From assembly GCA_002722135.1 (NCBI GenBank), contig PBKJ01000009.1, forward strand, positions 124,139 through 159,905: a DNA stretch of 35,767 nt, given 5' to 3'. This document shows positions 8,892-19,349 of the stretch, piece after piece. Numbering within the stretch: position 1 is the first letter of the stretch; each line of letters opens with the position of its first letter. The notes under the pieces were generated by a model. It searched no databases, was not told the origin of the DNA, and worked only from the letters and a program-made list of their open reading frames with translations. The position numbers and the translations under genes were made by a program. This DNA is from Methanobacteriota archaeon (lineage in GTDB: Archaea; Thermoplasmatota; Poseidoniia; Poseidoniales; Poseidoniaceae).

Positions 8892-10127
8892 GTGCGCGCG
8901 TTAATCTGCGCCGTGTCCGATTCAGGCCCTGTTGACGGGATTCTTCCTGCAGCACCGGTAACGCCCCACGCCATCCCTGCCTCTCCACAACAAGCACGGG
9001 GCGATCCGGGTGCTCACGCGGCCGCAATCGGTGCCGCGCTTCAACACGACCCGACGTTGGACGGACGCTTTGCGACCGAATGGTCGCTCACCACCATGGG
9101 GCGCGCGAGCCTCTACGGCATGGTGGTGCTGGCCGTTGTGGTGGCCGTGGCCGCTTTTGCGTGGTCCTCGGTGGATTTCGCGATGGCTGCAAACACGGGC
9201 GAGGGATGCCTGAGTGGCATGTTGACGGTCCTCGGCCTTCCTACCGTCATCCTCGGGTTCGTGTATGTCTTCACGGCACCTGAGAACGTGAAGGTGGTCT
9301 ACAACGACACCACGGTCGGCGATGCCGTGAGCGAAGAGGGGCGAGCCGTCCGGATTGGGCGGGCCATAGGGGTGATCGACGGAGAAGACGGCGTGGCTGA
9401 GCGGCCGCTTGATGACGTGATGAAGGCCGACCCCACCCTCAACGGCCGATTTACCATCCGCACCCCCTGGAGCGCCGTGTTCCTCGTGATCATGACGCTC
9501 GGCGCCATCGTCCCTCTCGGCCTTGGTACCGCCATCACCGTCGGTGCCTTCATTTCAGCCGAGGATCCAATCCACGTATCACGTCAATTTGAGTGTGAAT
9601 ACCAGGCTGTCGCCTACCTGTGCGACGAAAACAGCAACCTCGAAGACATGTGGGGATATTGTGAAAACCACACGGCCGTCGATGGATACTGGCGGTGCAC
9701 GGACGACTTTGGCGACCGTGACGCGTGGTCGCAGAGCGCCAATTGGTCCCATCTCATGGACGGGACGGGGCCCGATGGCATCGACATGCAGGCCCTTCGC
9801 GACGAAGCCTTGAGCGATGGCCTCCTCGGTTTTTCACCGCTTGGTTTCATCGCCGTGGTTATCGTATTGGCCGCGCTCTTCTCGAGCGCACCGCTCCTGC
9901 TTGGGCTGACGCCAAGGCGATTTTTGGTGGACGACGAGGACGGGGAAACCCACGGACGAAACGCGTACACCTACCTCTACGCGACGGCCATCGGTTCGGC
10001 AACAGCGCTTGAGCACGTGCATGACGCGTCCGAGCTGGAAACCCTCGCCGAAGGTGTATTGGCCATGGGTTTGGGCCTGACCACGCGGCGCAGCAACCTC
10101 GGGAAACTGCTTCGCATGTTCCGCTGA
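8892..10127 (+). CDS. Multi-pass membrane protein with internally repeated DPTLxGRF motif, function unknown
   Basis: 411 aa; TM segments MVVLAVVVAVAAFAW, MLTVLGLPTVILGFVYVF, AVFLVIMTLGAIVPLGLGTAITVGAFI, LGFIAVVIVLAALF; motif HDPTLDGRF / ADPTLNGRF twice. GTG start; an in-frame GTG at 8913 is an alternative. Confidence 0.75.
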   Translation: MRALICAVSDSGPVDGILPAAPVTPHAIPASPQQARGDPGAHAAAIGAALQHDPTLDGRFATEWSLTTMGRASLYGMVVLAVVVAVAAFAWSSVDFAMAANTGEGCLSGMLTVLGLPTVILGFVYVFTAPENVKVVYNDTTVGDAVSEEGRAVRIGRAIGVIDGEDGVAERPLDDVMKADPTLNGRFTIRTPWSAVFLVIMTLGAIVPLGLGTAITVGAFISAEDPIHVSRQFECEYQAVAYLCDENSNLEDMWGYCENHTAVDGYWRCTDDFGDRDAWSQSANWSHLMDGTGPDGIDMQALRDEALSDGLLGFSPLGFIAVVIVLAALFSSAPLLLGLTPRRFLVDDEDGETHGRNAYTYLYATAIGSATALEHVHDASELETLAEGVLAMGLGLTTRRSNLGKLLRMFR

Positions 10128-10130
10128 CGG

Positions 10131-10820
10131 TCATCCAACGCGCCACTGCACCTGCTCCCAACCACGCGCCTCGGCCTCCTTGACCAGCGCCCCTTCGGGG
10201 TTGACGGCGATGGCATGCCCGCACTCGCGCATGAACCAGCTGTCGGCGTGGGTGTTGCCGTAGGCCCAACATTGGGCCAAATCATGGCCGCTGGCTTCCG
10301 CATCCGCCTTCACCACGGGCACCTTTCCTTTCCTTCGCGGCACGGACCAACCTCGCTCCGAGCCTGAAAGCCGTCCAGATCGCACCGCTGGGCCGCACCC
10401 ATAGGTCGCATCCATACCCAACTGCTTGCCCATGGCCTCGGCCATCGGCGCAACAGTGGCGGTCACCAAGATGCAGCGGTGGCCCTGATCGCGGTGCCAC
10501 GCGAGTCGATCCAGCGCCGCTTGGGGCACGCGCGGCATGAGGACACGCTCCGCCAGCTCCTCCGAGAGCGCTTCGAGGGTGGTCCACGTTGCGCCGGTGA
10601 AGTGCCCGCGATTGCGCAGAGCATCATAGGGCGCTCGCCCCCGCAGCAGGTTGACCACGGCCCGAACGGACCACGAGGTCAATCCAACGGGGAAACGCCA
10701 CGGTCGACGGCGGAGCAGGGTGGCGGTGAGGGTCTTCTCGCTTGAGGCGTCAAGCAGGGTCCCGTCGAGGTCGAAGTACGCCGCGACCTCGCCCATGCCG
10801 TGAGCAGGGGTTGTCTGCAC
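10131..10820 (-). CDS. HAD-superfamily (HAD-IB, SerB-like) phosphatase
   Basis: AYFDLDGTLLDASSEKT (motif I), CILVTATVAPMAEAM (motif II), GKVPVVKADAEASG / CWAYGNTHADSWFM (motifs III-IV). Confidence 0.88.
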   Translation of the reverse strand: MQTTPAHGMGEVAAYFDLDGTLLDASSEKTLTATLLRRRPWRFPVGLTSWSVRAVVNLLRGRAPYDALRNRGHFTGATWTTLEALSEELAERVLMPRVPQAALDRLAWHRDQGHRCILVTATVAPMAEAMGKQLGMDATYGCGPAVRSGRLSGSERGWSVPRRKGKVPVVKADAEASGHDLAQCWAYGNTHADSWFMRECGHAIAVNPEGALVKEAEARGWEQVQWRVG

Positions 10821-10835
10821 ATGTGCGTTGCGTCG

Positions 10836-11117
10836 TCAACGCTTCGGGACCACGTCATGTCCAATCTCGCCGTACACGCGCCGACCCGCTCCGTGATCCT
10901 GCCACCACGTGACGCGGTCGGCGAGGTAGCGTGGAATGAAGAAGCCAATTTTTCGGGGCGTCAGCCCGTGGTTGCGCATGGCCTTGTCGTTGGCCAGTTC
11001 CGCCACGATGGACTGTGCGGAACACCCAGGATTGGCCAACACGAAACGCAGGACTTCCTGTTTCAGTCGCTCAAGGCGTGCTTGCTTCTGGCTCCCGGTT
11101 CCAACCCTTCGAGGCAT
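10836..11117 (-). CDS. Small winged-helix/HTH-like DNA-binding protein
   Basis: ORF to 11138; start chosen at MPRRVGTGSQ because a TATAAT-like element lies about 28 nt upstream. RLKQEVLRFVLANPGCSAQSIVAELANDKAMRNHGLTPRKIGFFIPRYL is HTH-like. Confidence 0.65.
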   Translation of the reverse strand: MPRRVGTGSQKQARLERLKQEVLRFVLANPGCSAQSIVAELANDKAMRNHGLTPRKIGFFIPRYLADRVTWWQDHGAGRRVYGEIGHDVVPKR

Positions 11118-11142
11118 GGGTGGAACATTCCGCTCCAACGGC

Positions 11143-11148
11143 TATAAT
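11143..11148 (-). promoter_or_regulatory. Putative TATA box for the 10836-11117 gene (leaderless)
   Basis: ATTATA on the minus strand, centre about 28 nt from ATG 11117. Confidence 0.4.
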
Positions 11149-11167
11149 GGTCCTGTGGGACCTCCCG

Positions 11168-11521
11168 TCACGCGACGTGCACGGGCAAGGTGGTCTTCCA
11201 GTTGGCGTTGGCGAGCTTCTTCGCCTTCCCGTCAGCGATGATGGGGTGGATGATGTTGAGGCGACCGTGCATGCCAGTGACGCTGAATTTGACGCGCAGC
11301 GTCGCAGAACGGTCGGCCATCATGGCGTTGATTTGCTCTTGGTCCAGGGGCACCTCAGCCAACACGCTGCCGTCGGTTTGGCTCTTGACCGTCAGCGTGG
11401 TGTGCTCGAAGTGGAGCGAGGGGCGGAAATCGTAGTCCCGCGGATCTTCCATTTGCACGGTGAGGTCCACAGAAAGGCCGTCACGAATACCGACGCGGCT
11501 GACCTCAACTTGACCGACCAT
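11168..11521 (-). CDS. Hypothetical protein, beta-rich
   Basis: 117-aa ORF in a same-strand run; LTVQMEDPRDYDFRPSLHFEHTTLTVKSQTDGSVLAEVPLDQEQI; no recognised family. Confidence 0.6.
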   Translation of the reverse strand: MVGQVEVSRVGIRDGLSVDLTVQMEDPRDYDFRPSLHFEHTTLTVKSQTDGSVLAEVPLDQEQINAMMADRSATLRVKFSVTGMHGRLNIIHPIIADGKAKKLANANWKTTLPVHVA

Positions 11522-11582
11522 GGGGCTCAGTCCGTCCCAACCGTCGGGCCTTCATAGCCTTGTCCGCCGCATCGCGCGGGGC

Positions 11583-12743
11583 TCACTCGTAGGCGATTTC
11601 CACCAAGCGGGGAGAGAGCACGGTGATGCGCACCTCGAGGGTCCAATCGTTGCCGGGATCTGGATCTGGAGCGCCAGGGATGATGCCGTCAGGGTCCGAC
11701 TGATCGGCGATGACCGCCCACGTCCAGTTGCCTTGGCCGAACCGCGCGCCGGGTTGGTTGAGCACGCGCGAGAGCACTTCCTTTGCAGAGTTGCCCTCGT
11801 ACACCGCATCCTCAGGAGTTGGATTGAGGGCGTCGTCGCTGATTTCCGCCGATGCTGGCGTGTTCTGGGTGATGTTCCCCGGTGTGGTCTGGGCCTTGTT
11901 GGTGTAGCCGTCGGCGGGGACCTCAAGCACCAGCGTGAAGTTGTCTGCTGGCACCAGCACGTCCTGATCCAATTCGAGCAGAGCCTCGTAGGCCATCACG
12001 CGCACGCCTTCTCCGGGAATGTGGTTCTCTTCCCAGCGGTCGCCTTGATCGAGGTAGCCGTCCCACGACACCGTGACGGTCTCCTCAACCCAGGTCAGGG
12101 AGAAGCGTCGGGCAGTGACGTTGAGTTCGAAGTCTTCGGTCACCACGCCGCCGTCGGTGTCCTCCACGGTCAGCCGCCCGCGAATCAAGCCGCTGGTATC
12201 GGTGGGGACCAACACGTCAGGCGTGATGGCGTCAGCATCGTCCTCGGGTTGGCCGTTGCCGTCGCTGTCCACGGCCAGGTTCAGGTCCCACACGAAGCTC
12301 AACGGCGCGCCTTCTGGATCCGTTGAAGCGCTCGCATCGAGCAAGGCGGTGTCGCCTGAACGGATCAACGCCGGCACATCGAGGACGATGTTCGGGGCTC
12401 CGTTGACGGTCACCAGCGACGAGGATTCGTCCTCTCCGCCTTGGTCGTTGACCACCGTGACCGAGACCGTGTAGATGCCGAAGGCCGTGTACCGGTGCGA
12501 GGTAAAGCCGATGACGGTCGTGGCCGTTGTGCCGTCCCCGAAGTCCCAGATGTATTCGGTCAGCACGCCCTCAACGGCATCCGATTCACGGGCGTCGAGC
12601 GTGACCATCTCACCTTCTTGAATGACGGCCGGGTACACGTCGAGCTCCGCCTTGGGGTTCACCGTAAGGTCGAGGGCCTCCATGCACCCGGGCAAAGCGA
12701 GGCTTGCAAGCAGCATGGCGAGCATGGCGACGGCCCGTCGCAT
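11583..12743 (-). CDS. PKD-domain lipoprotein
   Basis: Lipobox-type signal MRRAVAMLAMLLASLALPGC; PKD motifs EYIWDFGDGTTATT...HRYTAFGIYTVSVTVVND and LLDASASTDPEGAPLSFVWDL. Start placed at the internal Met; the ORF is open to 12764. Confidence 0.85.
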   Translation of the reverse strand: MRRAVAMLAMLLASLALPGCMEALDLTVNPKAELDVYPAVIQEGEMVTLDARESDAVEGVLTEYIWDFGDGTTATTVIGFTSHRYTAFGIYTVSVTVVNDQGGEDESSSLVTVNGAPNIVLDVPALIRSGDTALLDASASTDPEGAPLSFVWDLNLAVDSDGNGQPEDDADAITPDVLVPTDTSGLIRGRLTVEDTDGGVVTEDFELNVTARRFSLTWVEETVTVSWDGYLDQGDRWEENHIPGEGVRVMAYEALLELDQDVLVPADNFTLVLEVPADGYTNKAQTTPGNITQNTPASAEISDDALNPTPEDAVYEGNSAKEVLSRVLNQPGARFGQGNWTWAVIADQSDPDGIIPGAPDPDPGNDWTLEVRITVLSPRLVEIAYE

Positions 12744-12813
12744 GGACGCTCCGCCTCCCACCATGAGACGTTACGGATGCCCACTCCTTCTGAACCGTGC
12801 GGTCCAACCAAGG

Positions 12814-13194
12814 TCAAGCGTCGTCGTTCTCGAACTCGATTTCTTCGGGCACATCGCCCATCACGGGCGCGCTGGCCAAGGGGTCGGCAAGGTCGGCAAG
12901 GTCCTCGTGGACCACCACGTTCAACTCGGAATGATCGATGCTCGGTTCAAGCGGCCCATCGTCGAGCAGTGCATCGGCTTCCACCTCACCGACGTCGTAT
13001 TCTGGTGTCGGCGTGGCTTCCGCTTCCTCGGGTTTCATGCCGACCGTTGGGCCATCGAGCAGCGCGCCGGCGGCCTCCACCGCGTCGAGCCGTGCAGCGG
13101 CGAATTGTTCTGCGTCGGTGTGGGAAAGACCGGCCAGCGGGTCCTCTTCTTCCTCCAAGTCCTCGGAGACCTCGGCCCGTTTCCACCAGCGCAT
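12814..13194 (-). CDS. Acidic hypothetical protein
   Basis: 126 aa, MRWWKRAEVSEDLEEEEDPLAGL...; strongly acidic. Preferred over the overlapping +-strand ORFs, which have R/P/S-rich antisense-type composition. Confidence 0.55.
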   Translation of the reverse strand: MRWWKRAEVSEDLEEEEDPLAGLSHTDAEQFAAARLDAVEAAGALLDGPTVGMKPEEAEATPTPEYDVGEVEADALLDDGPLEPSIDHSELNVVVHEDLADLADPLASAPVMGDVPEEIEFENDDA

Positions 13195-13271
13195 GATGCC
13201 TCATCCCGGCGGAGAGGAAGGACCCTGCGGTGAGCGGAGAGGTTGAAGGAGGGGCCACCGGAAGCGTTGGC

Positions 13272-14087
13272 ATGGCCGTAGACCCCCTCGCCGGAGAGCG
13301 GGTCTTGGCCTTCGACACCGAAACCACGGGCATCTCGACCTCGCGTTCACGCATCGTCCAATTTGCGCTGGTGGGCAGCGACGTGGACGGATCGCCGATG
13401 CACATTGAGCACCTTGTCGATCCGCGCTGCCCCATCCCCATCGAAGCCAGCCGGGTGCACGGCATTTACGACGGCGATGTGCGCGGCGCACCCCTGTTTC
13501 GCGACGTGGCCGACGAGCTCCACGACGCCATCGAGGGCGCGGTCCTGGTCGGCCACAACGTTCGCCGCTTCGACATGGGGATGGTGGAGGCGGAATTCAT
13601 GCGCCTCGGCCGGCTTCCACCGAAGCCGAAAGCCGTTCTGGACACGCTCGAGGCCGCGAGGCGGCTCAAGGTCGGACGCCCGCACAACCTTGGCTCCCTC
13701 TGCCAGCGTCATGGCATCAAGCTGGAGAAGGCCCACACGGCGGGCGCAGACGCTGCGGCCTCGCTGATGTTGCTGTGGCGGTTCACTGTGGACCACGCCC
13801 ACGCCTTCCGTCGCTCCATTGAGGACCTCGAGCACTGGCTCATCCATGGCGAAGGCAGGCGCGACGCCCAAGCGTTGGGACGAGGGTTGCAGGACCTTGC
13901 TCCACTGGACGCTGAAGGGCGTATTCGACAGGACGAGGGGCGCTACATTCTGGCCTTCGGCCGCCACCGCAGCCGAAGTCTACGCGAAGTCGCGGCCGAG
14001 GATCCGGCTTACCTGAACTGGTTGCTTTCGCCGGCCTCCGGGCTTGCGCCCGAAGACATCGATGAACTTCGAACGCATCTGGCATGA
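13272..14087 (+). CDS. DEDD 3'-5' exonuclease, DnaQ/ExoX-like with C-terminal ExoX-type module
   Basis: LAFDTETTGIS (ExoI), VGHNVRRFDMGMVEAEF (ExoII), HTAGADAAASLML (ExoIII); C-terminal YILAFGRHRSRSLREVAAEDPAYLNWLL. The ORF track starts at GTG 13230; ATG 13272 is likely. Confidence 0.87.
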   Translation: MAVDPLAGERVLAFDTETTGISTSRSRIVQFALVGSDVDGSPMHIEHLVDPRCPIPIEASRVHGIYDGDVRGAPLFRDVADELHDAIEGAVLVGHNVRRFDMGMVEAEFMRLGRLPPKPKAVLDTLEAARRLKVGRPHNLGSLCQRHGIKLEKAHTAGADAAASLMLLWRFTVDHAHAFRRSIEDLEHWLIHGEGRRDAQALGRGLQDLAPLDAEGRIRQDEGRYILAFGRHRSRSLREVAAEDPAYLNWLLSPASGLAPEDIDELRTHLA

Positions 14088-15224
14088 TCAGACCGCGTGC
14101 GGCGACCACGGAAGCACGTCGCACCAATCGCCAACACGCCACTGGTGGACTTTTGCCAGCGCGCTGCCCACGAAGATGGGGGCTGCAGCATCCTCATCCA
14201 TCAAGGCCTCCAGCTTCGTCAGGGCGCTGCCGACAAACAGCATGGAACATCGGCCGCCACCGTCGACGACCTCGCCCGGTCCATCGCCGGGAAGCAAACG
14301 CTCCACCTCGACGGTGGACGAGCCGGCGGGGCGAGCAACGACGCGAACCACGGCATCACGGAAGTCGCCGTCGTCCAGAAGGTTCGCATCATGGCGCCAG
14401 CGCAGCCAGTGTCCGCACCACGCTTTCCAATCGCAGAATCCTCCGCAACTGTCCGGTCCGGGGGTTGGATCGAGCGGTGCTTCGGTGGGTTGGGTGGCCT
14501 CCCACGCGGCATAGGCGTCTTCGAGGACACCGCCCTTGGACGCGCGCCACGTGGTGCGGTTCAGCGTGTACCAGCCTTCGGCCCGAACGTTGGGTGCGCT
14601 CGGATTGTTCGCGAGCAAAAGGTCGCGGTAGAAGCGAAGTTGACGGTCAACTTCCGGCTTGAGTTTGCCCTCAGGCGTCCGTCCCGTCTTGAGGTCAGCC
14701 ACCACCCACGCCACGGTTTCTCCGGCGTCGTCCACCTCGTTGAGCAACAGGTCGACACGCCCGCCTAGCCGGCCGTCTCGCGAGATCAACTCGCCCTCAA
14801 CGGCGATCATCCGCTCCTGAACCCGAGTCCAGAGCGCAGCGGTGATGCGTTCGTGCGAGAGCCCTTCGACGCCGACCCACCGCAGCAGCAGGTCGATGCC
14901 GCCTCGATGGCCGTCAACCGCCTCTTTCCAGCGGTCGTCTTTCCAACGACCGTGGCGAGGCGTGGCGTGGAAGGCGTCCTTTTCTTCGTTCCAGCGGTCT
15001 TTCAGGAAGGCCTCGCCGACCGCAGGAAGCCACCCCATGCTGGCCTTTGGTCGATCGCTGATGTCCATGTTGAGCAGGTCTTCGATCGACGCGTGAATGG
15101 CCGTCCCAAGGGAAGCGGCCATGCCGGCTTTCCGTGGCAGGCCTTGACGGCTCAGCCAATACATTCGGGGACAGGTCTCGTACCTGTTCCACGAGGAAGG
15201 GGAGAGCCGGTGTGCGCCCGCCAT
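14088..15224 (-). CDS. PD-(D/E)XK nuclease superfamily protein (RecB/Cas4-like, probable Fe-S cysteine cluster)
   Basis: LSPSSWNRYETCPRMYWL, LGTAIHASIEDLL, GGRVDLLLNEVDDAGETVAWVVADLKTG, QLRFYRDLLL (QxxxY), and downstream cysteines CGGFCDWKAWCGHW. Confidence 0.83.
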   Translation of the reverse strand: MAGAHRLSPSSWNRYETCPRMYWLSRQGLPRKAGMAASLGTAIHASIEDLLNMDISDRPKASMGWLPAVGEAFLKDRWNEEKDAFHATPRHGRWKDDRWKEAVDGHRGGIDLLLRWVGVEGLSHERITAALWTRVQERMIAVEGELISRDGRLGGRVDLLLNEVDDAGETVAWVVADLKTGRTPEGKLKPEVDRQLRFYRDLLLANNPSAPNVRAEGWYTLNRTTWRASKGGVLEDAYAAWEATQPTEAPLDPTPGPDSCGGFCDWKAWCGHWLRWRHDANLLDDGDFRDAVVRVVARPAGSSTVEVERLLPGDGPGEVVDGGGRCSMLFVGSALTKLEALMDEDAAAPIFVGSALAKVHQWRVGDWCDVLPWSPHAV

Positions 15225-15306
15225 GCGCGTGCTCTCCGCTCAGGCGTCATGAAGCCTCGCCCACGCAGCCGGAAGGGTTGAGGCCCCCGGGCCGACAGCA
15301 CGATGC

Positions 15307-16119
15307 ATGTCCGCCGGCCCAAAGGTTCGCATTCGAAGCGACATCGAGACGGAAAACGCCCTGGTCATCACCTGTTTCCCAACCGTCGGGATGGTCAGTC
15401 CAATCGTGGCTGCCTACCTCATCGAGCACCTGGAACTGGACTACATTGGCGGCATTTTCGACTCGCGCCTGCCCGCTGTGGCCATCGTCAACGACGGCAT
15501 GGCGCTTCCACCCGTGCGTGTCTACGGCGGCAGCCCGGTGTGTTCCATCGACGGATGCGATCAGGTCATCCTGTTCACGAGTGAGCTGATGATCAACGAC
15601 CTCATCGGCAACGAAATGGTTTGGGCCCTGTTCGACTGGTCCAAGGAAGCCAACGTCGGTCGCGGTTTGATCGTTGACGCCTTCCCGAAAGCCGGGATGA
15701 AGGCGGTTGGCATGGACGGCAACGAGCCGACCATCGAATACGACGACGACGAAGAGAAGGTCGACCTGCTCGGCCTCGCCTCCAACGACGCCATGCGAGA
15801 GGCCGTTCAAGCCCTCGGCTTGACCATGGTCAAGCGAGGGGTGCTGCGAGGCATGAACGCCGCCATCCATGGTGAAGCGCACCGCCGCGGCATCGACGTC
15901 ATGGGCATCATGGCCGAAGCAGATCCACGGTACCCGGACGCGCGAGCGGCCGCCGAAATCATCCGCTGCATCGACACCTTGCTGCCCATCACGTCCCTTG
16001 ACATCGAGGAACTGATCGAGGAAGCCGAAGCCATCGAAGAACAAGTTTCGGCGATGATGAACGCGGCCATGCAAGACGAGCAAGGCTCCAGCGGATCCAA
16101 CGCCATGCTCTACGGCTGA
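15307..16119 (+). CDS. PAC2-family protein (proteasome assembly chaperone-like), copy 2
   Basis: ITCFPTVGMVSPIVAAYLIEHL, FDSRLPAVAIVNDGMALPPVRVYGG, AEADPRYPDARAAA. Same architecture as the 1489-2268 product. Confidence 0.85.
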   Translation: MSAGPKVRIRSDIETENALVITCFPTVGMVSPIVAAYLIEHLELDYIGGIFDSRLPAVAIVNDGMALPPVRVYGGSPVCSIDGCDQVILFTSELMINDLIGNEMVWALFDWSKEANVGRGLIVDAFPKAGMKAVGMDGNEPTIEYDDDEEKVDLLGLASNDAMREAVQALGLTMVKRGVLRGMNAAIHGEAHRRGIDVMGIMAEADPRYPDARAAAEIIRCIDTLLPITSLDIEELIEEAEAIEEQVSAMMNAAMQDEQGSSGSNAMLYG

Positions 16120-16120
16120 G

Positions 16121-18759
<2,639 letters not shown>

Positions 18760-18790
18760 GGTGAGGAAGGGCGGTCTTTGAACGGATGCT

Positions 18791-19339
18791 TCACTCCTCT
18801 TCGAGCATCAGCGACCACGATTCACCGCCAAGGAGTCCCGCTGCAATCCATGCCCGAACCGTCGTGAGTTCGTTGGCCTCAGCGGCGATGGGGAGCGGGC
18901 CAAAGATACCCCAACCGCGACGCAGCAGCATGATGCGTCGACGCGGTTGACGATCGGCGAGTTTCAGCCGTTCCCACGCGTAGCGTTGCCCGTCGGCAAT
19001 CAGGTGCGTCCGCGTCACGGCATACCGTTTCGGCACCAACAGGCCGACCAAGTGGAGCAAGAGGAGCACGTCCCACACCACCGCCCACATCACCGAGGTG
19101 TCCGACATGCGGATGAAGCCCCACGGCAGCACGAGCATGGCGGCCATGGAGAACAGGTTGCCCCAGTGGCGGATGGCTTCCTCCGCCCCTCCACTGGACC
19201 ATGCATATCCACCGGGTGCCGGCCCGAGTTCTGGAACCAATTGGGATTGGCGCACGAGCCAAACGGCATCCCACACCACGATGCCCGCCAGCACAAGAAC
19301 GGCCATGAGGCCGATGAGGTCGGGTGGGGGGAGCTGCAT
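18791..19339 (-). CDS. Membrane protein, function unknown
   Basis: Hydrophobic segments LIGLMAVLVLAGIVVWDAVWLV, WGNLFSMAAMLVLPWGFI, WAVVWDVLLLLHLVGLLV, then a soluble tail. Start placed at MQLPPPDLIG because this clears the upstream stop at 19350. Confidence 0.7.
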   Translation of the reverse strand: MQLPPPDLIGLMAVLVLAGIVVWDAVWLVRQSQLVPELGPAPGGYAWSSGGAEEAIRHWGNLFSMAAMLVLPWGFIRMSDTSVMWAVVWDVLLLLHLVGLLVPKRYAVTRTHLIADGQRYAWERLKLADRQPRRRIMLLRRGWGIFGPLPIAAEANELTTVRAWIAAGLLGGESWSLMLEEE

Positions 19340-19349
19340 GCACGGCACC

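Noticed and set aside
12441-13233. Overlapping +-strand ORFs (12441-13196, 12622-13233)
   Set aside because: Antisense to the PKD lipoprotein and acidic protein; R/P/S-rich composition typical of spurious frames.
14088-15224. Possible Cas4 of a CRISPR-Cas locus
   Set aside because: No cas1, cas2, effector genes or repeat array anywhere in the window; kept as a generic PD-(D/E)XK nuclease.
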